Assembly: GCA_947683425.1 (NCBI GenBank)
Contig: CANTUQ010000073.1
Location: forward strand, 10,498,001 to 10,562,000
Direction: 5' to 3'
Source: Excoecaria cochinchinensis
Taxonomy: Eukaryota > Streptophyta > Magnoliopsida > Malpighiales > Euphorbiaceae
DNA: 64,000 nt
Shown one piece after another: positions 21,996 to 32,700 of the stretch. A model generated the notes under the pieces. That model saw nothing but the letters and a program-made list of their open reading frames with translations, searched no databases and had not been told where the DNA came from. Position 1 is the first letter of the stretch; every line of letters begins with the position of its first letter. Position numbers and translations under genes: made by a program.

Positions 21996-24067
21996 TGTGG
22001 ATTGTATTTGAGCAAACTCTCTTTGCTCCTCTAGTTTGTCTAGTTGATATAGTAGGCTTGCCTCATTCTTCTCAGCATAAAAACTTGTAGTTTAGATATT
22101 TGGGACACCGATCTCACATGGAATAATAGCTTCCGTCCTATATGTGAGGGAGAAAGGCGTGAATCCGGTAGGCGTATAGAATGTTGTACAGCTCGTTTAC
22201 CCAGAGACCTTTTTGTTGAATTAAGTCTTTTCTTCAGTCCTGTAAGTATGGTTTGATTAGTTACCTCGGTCATGCCATTTGATTGCGGGTGGTATATAGA
22301 GGTAAAGCAAGGCTGGATCTTCAACTCCAAGCAGTAGTCCCTGAATGCCTTACAATCGACTGTTTACCATTGTTAGTGATGATGGCATGTGGGATTCCGA
22401 ACCTTGTGATGATGGACTTTTGGACAAACTTGATAATGTTTTCTAGCGTGATTGTAGCTAAGGGTTCTGCTTCCACCCACTTGGTAAAATCATTAACTGC
22501 CACAACCAAGAACTTTCACTGCCCGGTAGCAAGGGAAAGCAGTTTAGAATGTTAATACCCCTACTGAGCGAATGGCCAAGGACTGTCAATTGGAACCTGA
22601 GAAGTAGGCTTTTGATGCATCAAATTACCGAACCGTTGGCATTTGTTGCACTTCTGAACGAGCTCCTTAGCATATTTCTCCATGCTAGGCCAATAATATC
22701 CCTATAGCAAGGCCTTCCGAGCAATAGACTGTGCCCGTTCATATGCCCCACATATGCCTTCATGGATTTGTCCCAGCACATAGTCAGCCTCTTTCATACT
22801 CAAGCATCTTGCCCAAGGGGCTGAGAAAGATCTCCTGTACAATTGGTCATCTAGGATTGCATAGTGACTGGATCGCCGAACTACTTTCCAAGCTTGAACC
22901 GGATCCTCAAAGAGAACTCCAGTGCTTAAGTATTGGTAGATTGGTAATTGCCATCCATCCAACGGTTCCTGCAAATGAATCTTGTCGGTTTCATGAGTTG
23001 GAGCCGACAGGACTGACCAGATGATGCCCGCCTTACATGTTTGGTTCTAGAGGCAAGGCTGCTTAGCCAAGTTATCTGCATCCTCATTCTTTGACCGAGG
23101 CATTTGTTCAATCGACCATGTATAACCCAATTTCTCAAGTTGAGAGAGGAGTGCGGCTGTCAATTCTTTGTATCGGACCATCGTCTGATCCTTGGCTTCA
23201 AACTTCTCGAATAGCTGGCTAACAACTAGCTGTGAGTCAGAGAAAATAGCCAATGAGTCTAGTTTACCTCGATGGCAAGCTATAAACTGAAACTAACAGC
23301 TTCATACTTCGCAACATTGTTAGAGGCCTGAAATGTTATATGAGCCATTCCTCGGATTGTTATCTTTTCTAGCTCGATAAGGATCACTCCAGCCCTAGCA
23401 CTCGTCGATGAAGATGATCCATCCACAAACAACTTCCAAGAACATGTGTTCGGCTTTGGTGGTGGGGTGTGCAATTTTGCCATAAAGTCAGCTAGAACTT
23501 GAGCTTTTATTGATGGGCGTGCCTCATATCAACATCAAACTCCCCTAACCGAGCTGCCCATTTAGTAATTCTTCCAAATGCTTTAGGCCTCTAGAGCACT
23601 TTTCAAAGATTTGAGTTTGTACGAACCACCAAAGTGTGCCCCTGGAAGTATGGTCGGAGTTTTATGGCTGAAGTGACTAGGGTAAATGCTAGCTGTTCCA
23701 ATATGGGGTATCTCAGCTCGGCACCCCTCATTACCTTCGGGAACTGCTGGCTACCCTCTTCTTTAATCAAAATTGATCCCATAGCCCCGGATGAAACTGC
23801 CAGATACATGTATAGTGTTTCATCTAACTGAGGCCGACTTAATAATGGTGGCGTGCTGAGGAATAGTTTCAACTCCTCAAACACTTTCTGACAGTCTGGA
23901 GTCCACTCAAAATTTTTTATCCTTTTGAGAGCACTATAAAAGGGGAGGCAACATTTTGCCGAACAAAAAATAAATCTGCTAAGGGCTGTTACCTTTCCAT
24001 TAAGTTTCTGTACCTCCCGAACTGACTTTGGTTGTTCCATCTCTAGAATGGCTTGAATCTTTGCTGG
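21996..24067 (-). pseudogene. Integrase, RNase H and RT C-terminal part of element E
   Basis: Minus strand, right to left: RT thumb and RNase H connection (AKIQAILEMEQPKSVREVQK, 23603-24067); RNase H (23280-23483 with KLFVDGSSSS, and 23047-23253 with FSDSQLVVSQL and KNEDADNLAK); integrase zinc finger (22640-22800, reading GICGAYERAQ where a His is usual before the ARAQ-like part); integrase core (VVAVNDFTKWVEAEPL, FGIPHAIITNNGKQ with Asn where the second catalytic Asp is usual; FTSIYHPQSNGMTEVTNQTI at 22040-22330). Several stops and frameshifts separate these pieces. A 15-bp deletion at about 23737 removes five residues still present in the duplicate at 42550. Not functional. Confidence 0.85.
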
Positions 24068-24501
24068 TGTAGACACCGGGTCCTGAGGCAGTCCAAGATC
24101 AGAATTACCAGATGATGAAAATGATACCAACTTACAGGCAAAGGTGTCAAAAATGATGCTTCTCTTGTCGAGACCCTCGTTTTTTTTTTATCATAAAAAA
24201 TTATTATTAATTTTAATTCCAAAAATAATTTCATTGGAAGGTGTTATTTTGATAAAACAAAAAAAAAATTAAATTAGTTATTTAATTTAATTGAATTGAA
24301 TTAATTAATTAATTTAATTGAAAAAAGGGGAATTAAATTAGTTTTTTAATTTAATTGAATAAATTAAGTAATTGATTTAATTAAAAAAGGGAATTAGTTA
24401 TTAAATTAGTTACTTAATTTAATTAAAAAGGAATTTTAAAGAAAAGGATTTAAAAAAAAAAACATATATATATATATATAAATTCTAAAACGTTTTAACG
24501 T

Positions 24502-24566
24502 GGTGGTAAAGTGGCCATATGGCCACTTTACCACCTTGGTCGCGTGGTGGCCATTGCCACCACGCG
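24502..24566. repeat. Long palindrome and second hairpin in the 5' LTR of C
   Basis: 24502-24535 is a perfect 34-bp palindrome (GGTGGTAAAGTGGCC, ATAT, then the complement). Immediately after, 24541-24566 is a second hairpin with 11-bp arms (CGCGTGGTGGC, loop CATT). They lie 20-90 bp after the (TA)n stretch, where transcription would be expected to start. The right LTR lacks the first palindrome. Confidence 0.9.
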
Positions 24567-25418
24567 GCCACCTGCCGCTCGCGTGCGCATGCGCACGGCT
24601 GTCCCCCGCGTGCGTTGTGCCCTTCACCGCGCGACCACCTGCTCTGACCCGATTTTTTCACTGTTTCCCTGCGTTTTTTTTCACATTTTGGGATTTTTTT
24701 CGAAATAATAAAAATTAGAAAGTTAATTTTGTTTTTTCCTTTTTTTGCAAGACACCGAAAATAAAATAGGGGATTTTGAATCTTCATAGGGAAGGACAGC
24801 AATTTGATTAGAAAAAAAAGAGGGGATCCTTGGGTTTTTTCTGGAATTTCCTCCCAAGCAAACATTGGTCTTCTTCAAAAATTCTTAACTTTCTTTTTTT
24901 CAAGTTTTAATTTTTTTGCTCTTCTAAAAACATTTAATTTTGGGATTGATTTGAGCAAGAAAAATTAATTTTCTTTGCTCATTTACCCCAAAAAAATATT
25001 CTCTTAATCTAATTTATTTAAAAACATGGATTTTTATACCTTTTTTGGGTGTTTATCATCGTAAATTCGACAAGGGGAGCGGATCTAGACATCTTTTCTC
25101 TTCAATTTACAACCTCTGAGGGTAAACACTTGGACCATTTTCACTCATTTATTTTCTCGGGTAATTTATTTATTTTGCTATTAATATCACATCTATTGTA
25201 TAATACTTTCTTCATATTTTGCCACTGTTAATATTTTTTTTAGCTACTTATTTGATTTCCTTATGAGTTTTAGTATAATCGTTGGGGTTTTAACTCAGTT
25301 TCTTTCATTTGTTGCCGACATCCCCTCTTTCTTATTATTATTATCTTTATTATTGTGTCCTGTTGCAGTTATTTGGCTACTATTATCATCAATATTGTTT
25401 ATGCCATCACTGTTGATA

Positions 25419-25419
<1 letters not shown>

Positions 25420-25462
<43 letters not shown>

Positions 25463-25525
25463 GTCTACATCTTAGTTCAATTTCCTGTTGTTCCAATTTC
25501 TTTATTGTTGACGCCAGTCACTACG

Positions 25526-25595
<70 letters not shown>

Positions 25596-25619
25596 TGGTT
25601 GCTATTAACATTCTGTTAA

Positions 25620-25674
<55 letters not shown>

Positions 25675-25677
25675 TTA
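25420..25677. repeat. Three (ATT)n microsatellites in the 5' LTR of C
   Basis: ATT/TTA runs at about 25420-25462, 25526-25594 and 25618-25676, separated by short unique pieces. Long frames reading poly-Ile, poly-Leu or poly-Tyr here are artefacts. The same three runs with different lengths occur in the right LTR. Confidence 0.95.
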
Positions 25678-26925
25678 TTTTTGTTACCATGCCATGATTA
25701 TTTGTTGTAATTTTACGGTTGTCATTATATTATGTCGTTATTATTTTTCTTATTCCATGACTCTTAACTATTGAAATTATTATTACCACGTTTATCATTG
25801 TTATTATTATGCTTTGCATTCGTTCGATTAATTTATTTAGAATTATTACTAATATTTTTGATATTATTTTCTGTCTGAGATTTAATTTGGGTCGCGTCAT
25901 GTGAGTGTCCCCGCGATTCCCCCGGATGGGTCGCGACACGTGGAGGGTCACATCGGTTCGGTGAGATCTCTCTAATTCCCTATCCTTTTGTTGTGTTTAT
26001 TTGTAAATATTTATTTTATTTATGCACGCGTGAGAGAAAAAGTCACAAAAATACTTTTACAATTAAATTGAGTTTTTCACTAATAAAATTGGGACCAATG
26101 TCCCTTGTTTTAGCCTAACAATAAAAATATCACAATTAAAACGAAGAGTCAATTTTCTCCAAAATGGGATCACTCATCCCGGTTTTCATTCAAACAATCA
26201 AAACGATTCTTCGAACCCTCTTTAAATTAATACGAAGGAACCAATGTTCCTAAATTTCGAACAAGTGCGAAGGAACCAACGTTCCTAAAATAATGTCCCG
26301 ATTTATGTATGTCTTTTTATTTCATTTTTGGGTGAGTGTTTAAATTTATGTTCTTTCATATTGGGCCCTTGTAATTAATTTGGGGCAACTTTATTTATTT
26401 TTGGGGATTGTATTCCGTCCCCATTTACATTTTTAATCTCCTTTTATTGGGGTTGTATTCCGCCCCTATTTCTCTTGTAATTGTGTGCTTGTGTGTTCAT
26501 CGCTTTCATTTATCGCTTTCTTTATCTCTTTCCTTTTATCGATTTCGTATGCTTGGAATGCGCTATTTAATTCAAATACATCAATCGCATGAGATGAGAG
26601 GTATAATTCTAAGAAATTAAAAATCCATTTATAATTAATCAAAGCATAAATAAGAGGGAAGTTCCAGACACCATATCTCTGGTTTAGACCGTTAGAGGTG
26701 AGAGATTTTTTCCAATTTCTTGCAAATTGGGTGGTGACTCCAAATGCCTCAAAGGTGCCTTTAGGTGTCATTAGACTAGGTTGTTCTCCCCAATGTTCTA
26801 TTGGGAGGAATACACCGATGATGTCTCATGGCGCCCATGATCAAAACACGCAAACCAATTCCTTGAATCCCGAAGGCGGATTCAAAGCGAGGGCCCTTGT
26901 TGGGTTGGTTCGGGCGCGCGTCACA

Positions 26926-27291
26926 GTGGCGACTCCACTGGGGACTTTGTGTTTGAGACTTTACTTCGAAAGTGCTTTGGTTAAAAATATAATTAGGTTT
27001 TTTAAAAACTTAAAATTCTATCTCTCATCGAACTTGCATTACATTCTAGAGCCTTAGAAATATGCTAGTTGGTCCCTTTTTACCTCGGTGCGTTCTCAAA
27101 GCACGACCCTACTTTCACTCATTGTAGGAAAGTGTTAGGGATAATCACCAGCCCAAGGCTAGTGCCCTTTGGCATATCAAATGGAGACCCAATCGGTCGT
27201 CACGCTCACGACGAGCTAGACCCGTTGGTAGGGACCATGCTTGGGTAGCCCGAAAAACCACCTTGGCCAAAGCCCATGTAATGGCAAGTAG
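26926..27291 (+). other. Primer-binding site and leader of C up to the T insertion
   Basis: TGGCGACTCCACTGGGGAC starts at 26927, one base after the LTR, and fits the tRNA-Arg-type primer site of Ogre elements. The following 340 bp are untranslated leader with no ORF. The last five bases, AGTAG (27287-27291), are the target duplication of element T. Confidence 0.8.
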
Positions 27292-29732
27292 TGTCACACC
27301 CCAACCTATACCAAGGAGACTTCCAAACAGATTGGAGGGAGAAGGCTCCCTGGATAGATAGGAGTGTCACATCCCACTAGTACAAACATGCAAACATTAT
27401 AGAAATATAGCGACAAAACAGAGATAATTAAAATCTTTAAAACGGAGAAGAGTGATACTGAACAAAATATACTTCATTAATATACCAAAAGAAAGTCTTT
27501 ACATATTACAAAAGAACCAAATTTACAAAAGCCCAAGATACACTGTTCCAAAAGGGCTAACAAAACCATATATCTATTACAAAAAAAAAAAAAACGGAAA
27601 GCCTATACTATAAAGCACCCAAATCTCTAGTTGCGTTGGCCTTCCCGATGCGACACGCCCAGAGTATGCGTACCAAAACCTTCCACACCTGCACGGATAA
27701 ACACCCGTGCTAAGCGAAATCGCTTAGTGGGGAAAACACAAAATGCATAACCGCCACTCACAGTGACGATGACAGAAAACATATGATAACAATACGATTA
27801 TGGGCATATAATCATAAATAATTAATTCACATATTGGCATTCATATTCAATAGTTCATGTACAAAACACAATGACACCTGCATAATCATAATGAGTGGAT
27901 AACGAGTACATATAGATACTTGAGAGTATCGATATCGTCTTATGAACATATAGATACCCGAAGGTATCAAACCATTCTTTTTATTTTGTTTCCAAACTGT
28001 TTTTACGTGGAATCTTAAGAAAGATTCAAACAGAGGGATCGCGAGGATCCAATCGTGGGACCTGATCAGGGTCCAAAGTCGTACATATAGCTGCAGCGGC
28101 ACAAAGCTCTATTAGGCATGCCTAACTATCCACTTATTTTGTTTGCAGGTTACGATCAAATAAATTAAATCTACAAATCAGACAGAAATCATCGATTATT
28201 CAAAACAATGAATACCCTAACAGAACGAAGCATTAATCCAATGTTGATATGAATATAAATTCATTAATTCCCCACTCAAACTTTACGTTTAACAAATAAA
28301 TATTCATTACCAAAGAAGGGTGGGTCACGGTGGTAACCAATTCCATTGCCACCGTGACATACCACCACTCAAAACAGAATGTAGACTTGAGGTAGGTCAC
28401 GGTGGTGACCAAAACCATTGCCACCGTGACATACCACCACTCAAAACAGAATGTAAACCTGAGGTAGGTCACGGTGGTGACCAAAACCATTGCCACCGTG
28501 ACATACCACCACTCAAAACAGAATGTAAACCTGAGGTAGGTCACGGTGGTAACCAACTTCATTGCCACCGTGACATACCACAACCTCAAAACAGAATGTA
28601 ACTCAAATGTAGGTCACGGTGGTAATCAATTCCATTGCCACCGTGACATACCAAACTCCTGGACAGAATGCAACCCGAACAGACCTCACGGTGGTAACCA
28701 AATTGGTTGCCACCGTGACCCATGCCCTGTTGCGATAATTCCCAGCAAAACATCCCCAAATTGTAACCAAAATACAATCCATCACTTAACTCATTCTTCT
28801 TCACTTATATCCTAATATACAAGTCAATTTAATCTTCTCAAATCAAACAATTACAAGATTCAACATAAAATCTCTCAAAAGCAATGTTTTTTTTTTTCCA
28901 AGAAATTGTATACCACAAACTCAAACCCTATAATTCGCATTCAGAATAATTCGCTTCAAACTAACCATGTTCACATCATACACATACAAATCCACTCATC
29001 ATAGTTCATCAATTTCACAAAAATAGCAACCATCTATATTCATTCAAAACACAATTACACAAACGTTCCCAAACCTGGTTTTCCTCGCTCCTAGTCGTGA
29101 GCTCCGCTTCCGCTTGCGATTCCTTTCCCTTTATCAGGTCTAGGAGCCTCCTCTGAACTATAAACCCATAACAATCAAGATCAATTCTAACATAACCCAT
29201 AAACAAAATACATATAACTAAAACCTAGAGAAGAGGAAGAAGAAGAAAATCTAAAACCCCCAACTCACCTAGAAACTTCAAGATCAACAAGTCAACCAAC
29301 TTTAATCGCTCAAGGGAAAGAAGAGGGAGCAAGATCGGTCAAGAAAAGGGAAGAACAAAGAAAGAAGAAGAAGAAATGGAAGAGGGTGGCGTGAGGGAGG
29401 AAGAAGAACGGGAAAACAAGGGAAATGGCTGATTTCTCACTCTTCACCAAACTAATAAATGCTAACCCATCCAATATCCACATGTCACTCTCCCAAGGAG
29501 ACACATGCCCCAATTCATACCCTACTTCCATGCTTTACTTTACATACTAATTTAGCTCTTATTCACACTTTATTTCTATACACCCACTTATACTATATCC
29601 TAACTCCTCTTCTCAAACTAATATACATAAATTAAATAAATAAACCAATTAAACACTTACATAAACATATAAAAATGCACACATACAAACACGGACAGGC
29701 TCAAACTACTGGGGTGGTTTTGGGGTGTTACA
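27292..29732 (-). repeat. 3' LTR of element T
   Basis: 2441 bp. It contains the 72-bp hairpin array (28324-28720), and its outermost bases supply the stop codon of gag-pol. Small open frames over the array repeat every 24 residues and are not genes. Confidence 0.95.
28324..28720. repeat. 72-bp tandem array of hairpins in the 3' LTR of T (6 units)
   Basis: Hairpins begin at 28324, 28396, 28468, 28540, 28613 and about 28685. Each has arms GTCACGGTGG and CCACCGTGAC (10 bp, perfect in the first five units) around a loop such as TNACCAANNCCATTG, followed by a linker ATACCACCACTCAAAACAGA. The sixth unit is a near-perfect 33-bp palindrome whose arms extend to 16 bp with one mismatch. The other LTR has the same array. 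Confidence 0.95.
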
Positions 29733-32700
29733 ATACTCCCCCACTAAACAGAATTTCGTCCTCGAAATTCATACCTGTTCCGAATAACTGAGGGTATTGT
29801 AATCTCATAGCTTCCTCTGGTTCCCATGTAGCTTCTTCAATACCGTGATGCTGCCATAGAACTTTGACTAATGGTATCTGCTTATTCCGAAGCTGTCTGA
29901 TTTCCCTATCCAAAATCCTCTTCGGTTCTTCATCAAAAGAAAAGTCTGACTGAATCCTAACATCTTGCACTGGTAGTACATGCGAAGAATCCGACCGATA
30001 TTTCCGGAGCATAGACACATGGAAAACATCATGTAATCTCGCTAACTCCATAGGCAAAGCTAACTGATACGCTACTGGACCTACTTTTCTCAGAATCTCA
30101 TATGGTCCAATAAAGCGTGGACTTAATTTGCCTTTCTTTCCAAAACGGAGAACCTTACGCCACGGTGATACTTTCAAGAAAACCTTATCACCCACTTCAT
30201 ACTGAATGTCTCTGCGCTTCAAGTTAGCATAAGAACGTTGTCGGTCCTTAGCTGCCTTCAAGTTCTGTTGTACAACCCTCACCTTCTCTTCGGTATCCCG
30301 CACTATATCCGGACCTATCATAGCTTTTTCTGACAGTTCGGTCCAACACACTGGTGTTCTACATTTCCGTCCATACAGTGCTACATAAGGAGCCATACCA
30401 ATGCTTACCTGGTAACTGTTATTATACGCAAATTCCATCAAAGACACATACCGATCCCAGTTTCCTGAAAATTCTAAAGCACAACCCCGAAGCATATCTT
30501 CCAAAACCTGAATAACCCTCTCTGATTGACCATCAGTCTGCGGATGGAAAGCAGTACTGAAATTTAACCGTGTTCCCAAAGCTGCTTGAAGTTCTTTCCA
30601 AAACTTGGATGTAAAACGAGGATCTCGATCTGATACAATAGATGACGGAATCCCATGCAAACGCACTATCTCATCCACATAGAGTTTTGCTAACTTGTCC
30701 ATCGAATAATCCACTCGCACTGGTAGAAAATGTGCAGACTTTGACAAACGATCCACAATAACCCATACCGAGTCATGCTTACGCTGAGTCATGGGCAAAC
30801 CAGATACAAAATCCATCGTGATGTCATCCCACTTCCATTGAGGAATGGGTAAGGGATGAAGCAATCCCGATGGCACTTGATGCTCGGTTTTCACTTGCTG
30901 ACAGGTAAGGTACCTTGACACAAACTCTGTTATCTCTCTTTTCATTCCTGGCCACCAATAAAATTGCTTCAGGTCTTGATACATTTTATCCCCACCAGGA
31001 TGCATAGTGAAGACTGATGAATGAGCTTCTTGCAACAGTTTCTTCCTTAACTCCCCCACATTAGGTACACATAACCGAGTACCATGCCTCAACACTCCCT
31101 CACTGTCTAATAAATATTCAGTACGCTTGCCTTCTTTCACTGCTTGACAAACACGCTGAAGCACATGATCATCTAACTGAGCCTTTGCAATTTCTGATCT
31201 CAAACTTGGTTTAACTTTCAGTTGAGCAATCAAAGCACCTTCAGAATCAAGTCTCCATCTACCTCTACTAGCCAATAATGCAGACAAAGATTTCCTACTA
31301 AGAGCATCGGCCACCACATTAGCTTTACCCGGATGATAGTCAATGATACAGTCATAATCCTTGAATAGCTCTAACCATCTCCGCTGTCTCAAATTCAACT
31401 CCTTCTGAGTTAACAAATACTTGAGACTCTTGTGATCGGTGAAAATCCTGCATGTCTCCCCATACAAGTAGTGTCGCCAAACCTTAAGCGCAAACACTAC
31501 CGCTGCTAACTCCAGATCGTGAGTCGGATAATTCCGTTCATGAGGCTTCAACTGTCTTGATGCATAAGCTACAACTTTATTCCCTTGCATCAGAACACAA
31601 CCTAACCCAATTCCCGAAGCATCACTGTACATAGTGTATTCCTTACCCGAAACTGGTTGTGTGAGCACAGGAGCTTTAACCAACAATTCCTTTAAACGGT
31701 CAAAGCTGGCTTGACACTTGTCCATCCAAACAAACTTAACATCCTTTCGAAGTAGCCTGGTCATAGGAGATGCTAACACTGAAAACCCCTGGACAAACCG
31801 TCGGTAATACCCTGCTAATCCCAGAAAACTTCTCACTTCTGGCACATTTTTCGGAGGCATCCAATTAACAATCGCTTCAATTTTGCTAGGATCAACCCGT
31901 ACACCTTCCGCTGACACCACATGTCCAAGAAAGGCCACTTCTTTCAACCAAAACTCGCACTTACTGAGTTTCGCATACAGCTGATGATCTCTTAACATTT
32001 GCAATACCAACTTAAGATGTTCCTTATGCTCTTTACGGTCTATAGAGTACACTAAAATGTCATCAATAAACACCACAACAAACTTATCCAGATACGGTCG
32101 AAAAACACGGTTCATCAGATCCATAAAGGCTGCAGGCGCGTTGGTCAAACCAAAAGGCATCACTAGAAATTCATAATGACCATAACGCGTCCGAAAAGCC
32201 GTCTTAGCCACATCTGTTTCCTTAACCCCTAACTGGTAATAACCTGACCTCAGATCTATCTTAGAGAATACCCCAGCTCCTCTCAACTGATCAAAAAGAT
32301 CTTCTATCCTAGGCAACGGATACTTGTTCTTGATAGTCACTTTATTAAGCTGTCGATAATCGATGCACATCCGAAGGGTTCCATCTTTCTTCTTAACAAA
32401 CAGCACTGGAGCACCCCACGGCGACACACTAGGCCGAATGAATCCTTTATCCAACAACTCTTGCAACTGACTCTTCAATTCCTTCAATTCCACTGGGGCC
32501 ATTCTGTAAGGAGCCTTAGAAATTGGAGCTGTTCCCGGAAGAATCTCTACTGACAGTTCAACTTCTCTCTCCGGAGGTAATCCCGGTAGTTCTTCCGGAA
32601 AAACATCTACAAAATCTCTTACAACCGGAATATCTTGAATCTTGACTTGACCTCTTCGAGAATCTAAAACTACAGCCAAAAATGCTTCACATCCTTTCCT

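Larger units (their letters stand above)
24068..26925 (+). repeat. 5' LTR of element C
   Basis: 2858 bp with TG...CA ends. From left to right: A/T-rich U3 with AATT-type runs (24240-24430), a (TA)n stretch at about 24466-24482 that may act as the TATA region, a GC-rich hairpin block (24502-24640), a poly-T-rich part, three ATT microsatellites, and a U5 containing GGTCGCGACACGTGGAGG near 25930. The tRNA-Arg-type primer site follows. Confidence 0.9.

Noticed and set aside
24500..24718. GC-rich ORFs near 24.5 kb and 43.4 kb, and 19365-19646
   Set aside because: They sit in the hairpin blocks of Ogre-like LTRs, differ between LTRs by frame-breaking indels and have no family match.
25263..25774. 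Frames encoding poly-Tyr, poly-Leu or poly-Ile
   Set aside because: They are (ATT)n microsatellites in the LTR of C, repeated at 44104-44641.
28324..28358. GTCACGGTGG hairpins as transcription terminators
   Set aside because: Intrinsic terminators are bacterial; there is no T-run and the genome is eukaryotic.
28233..28815. Frames of 60-118 codons with repeated VTVAMVLVTTVTY or GHGGNQFHCHRDIP
   Set aside because: The 72-bp unit is a multiple of 3 and lacks stops, so several frames on both strands stay open. They lie in LTR hairpin repeats and occur identically in both LTRs.
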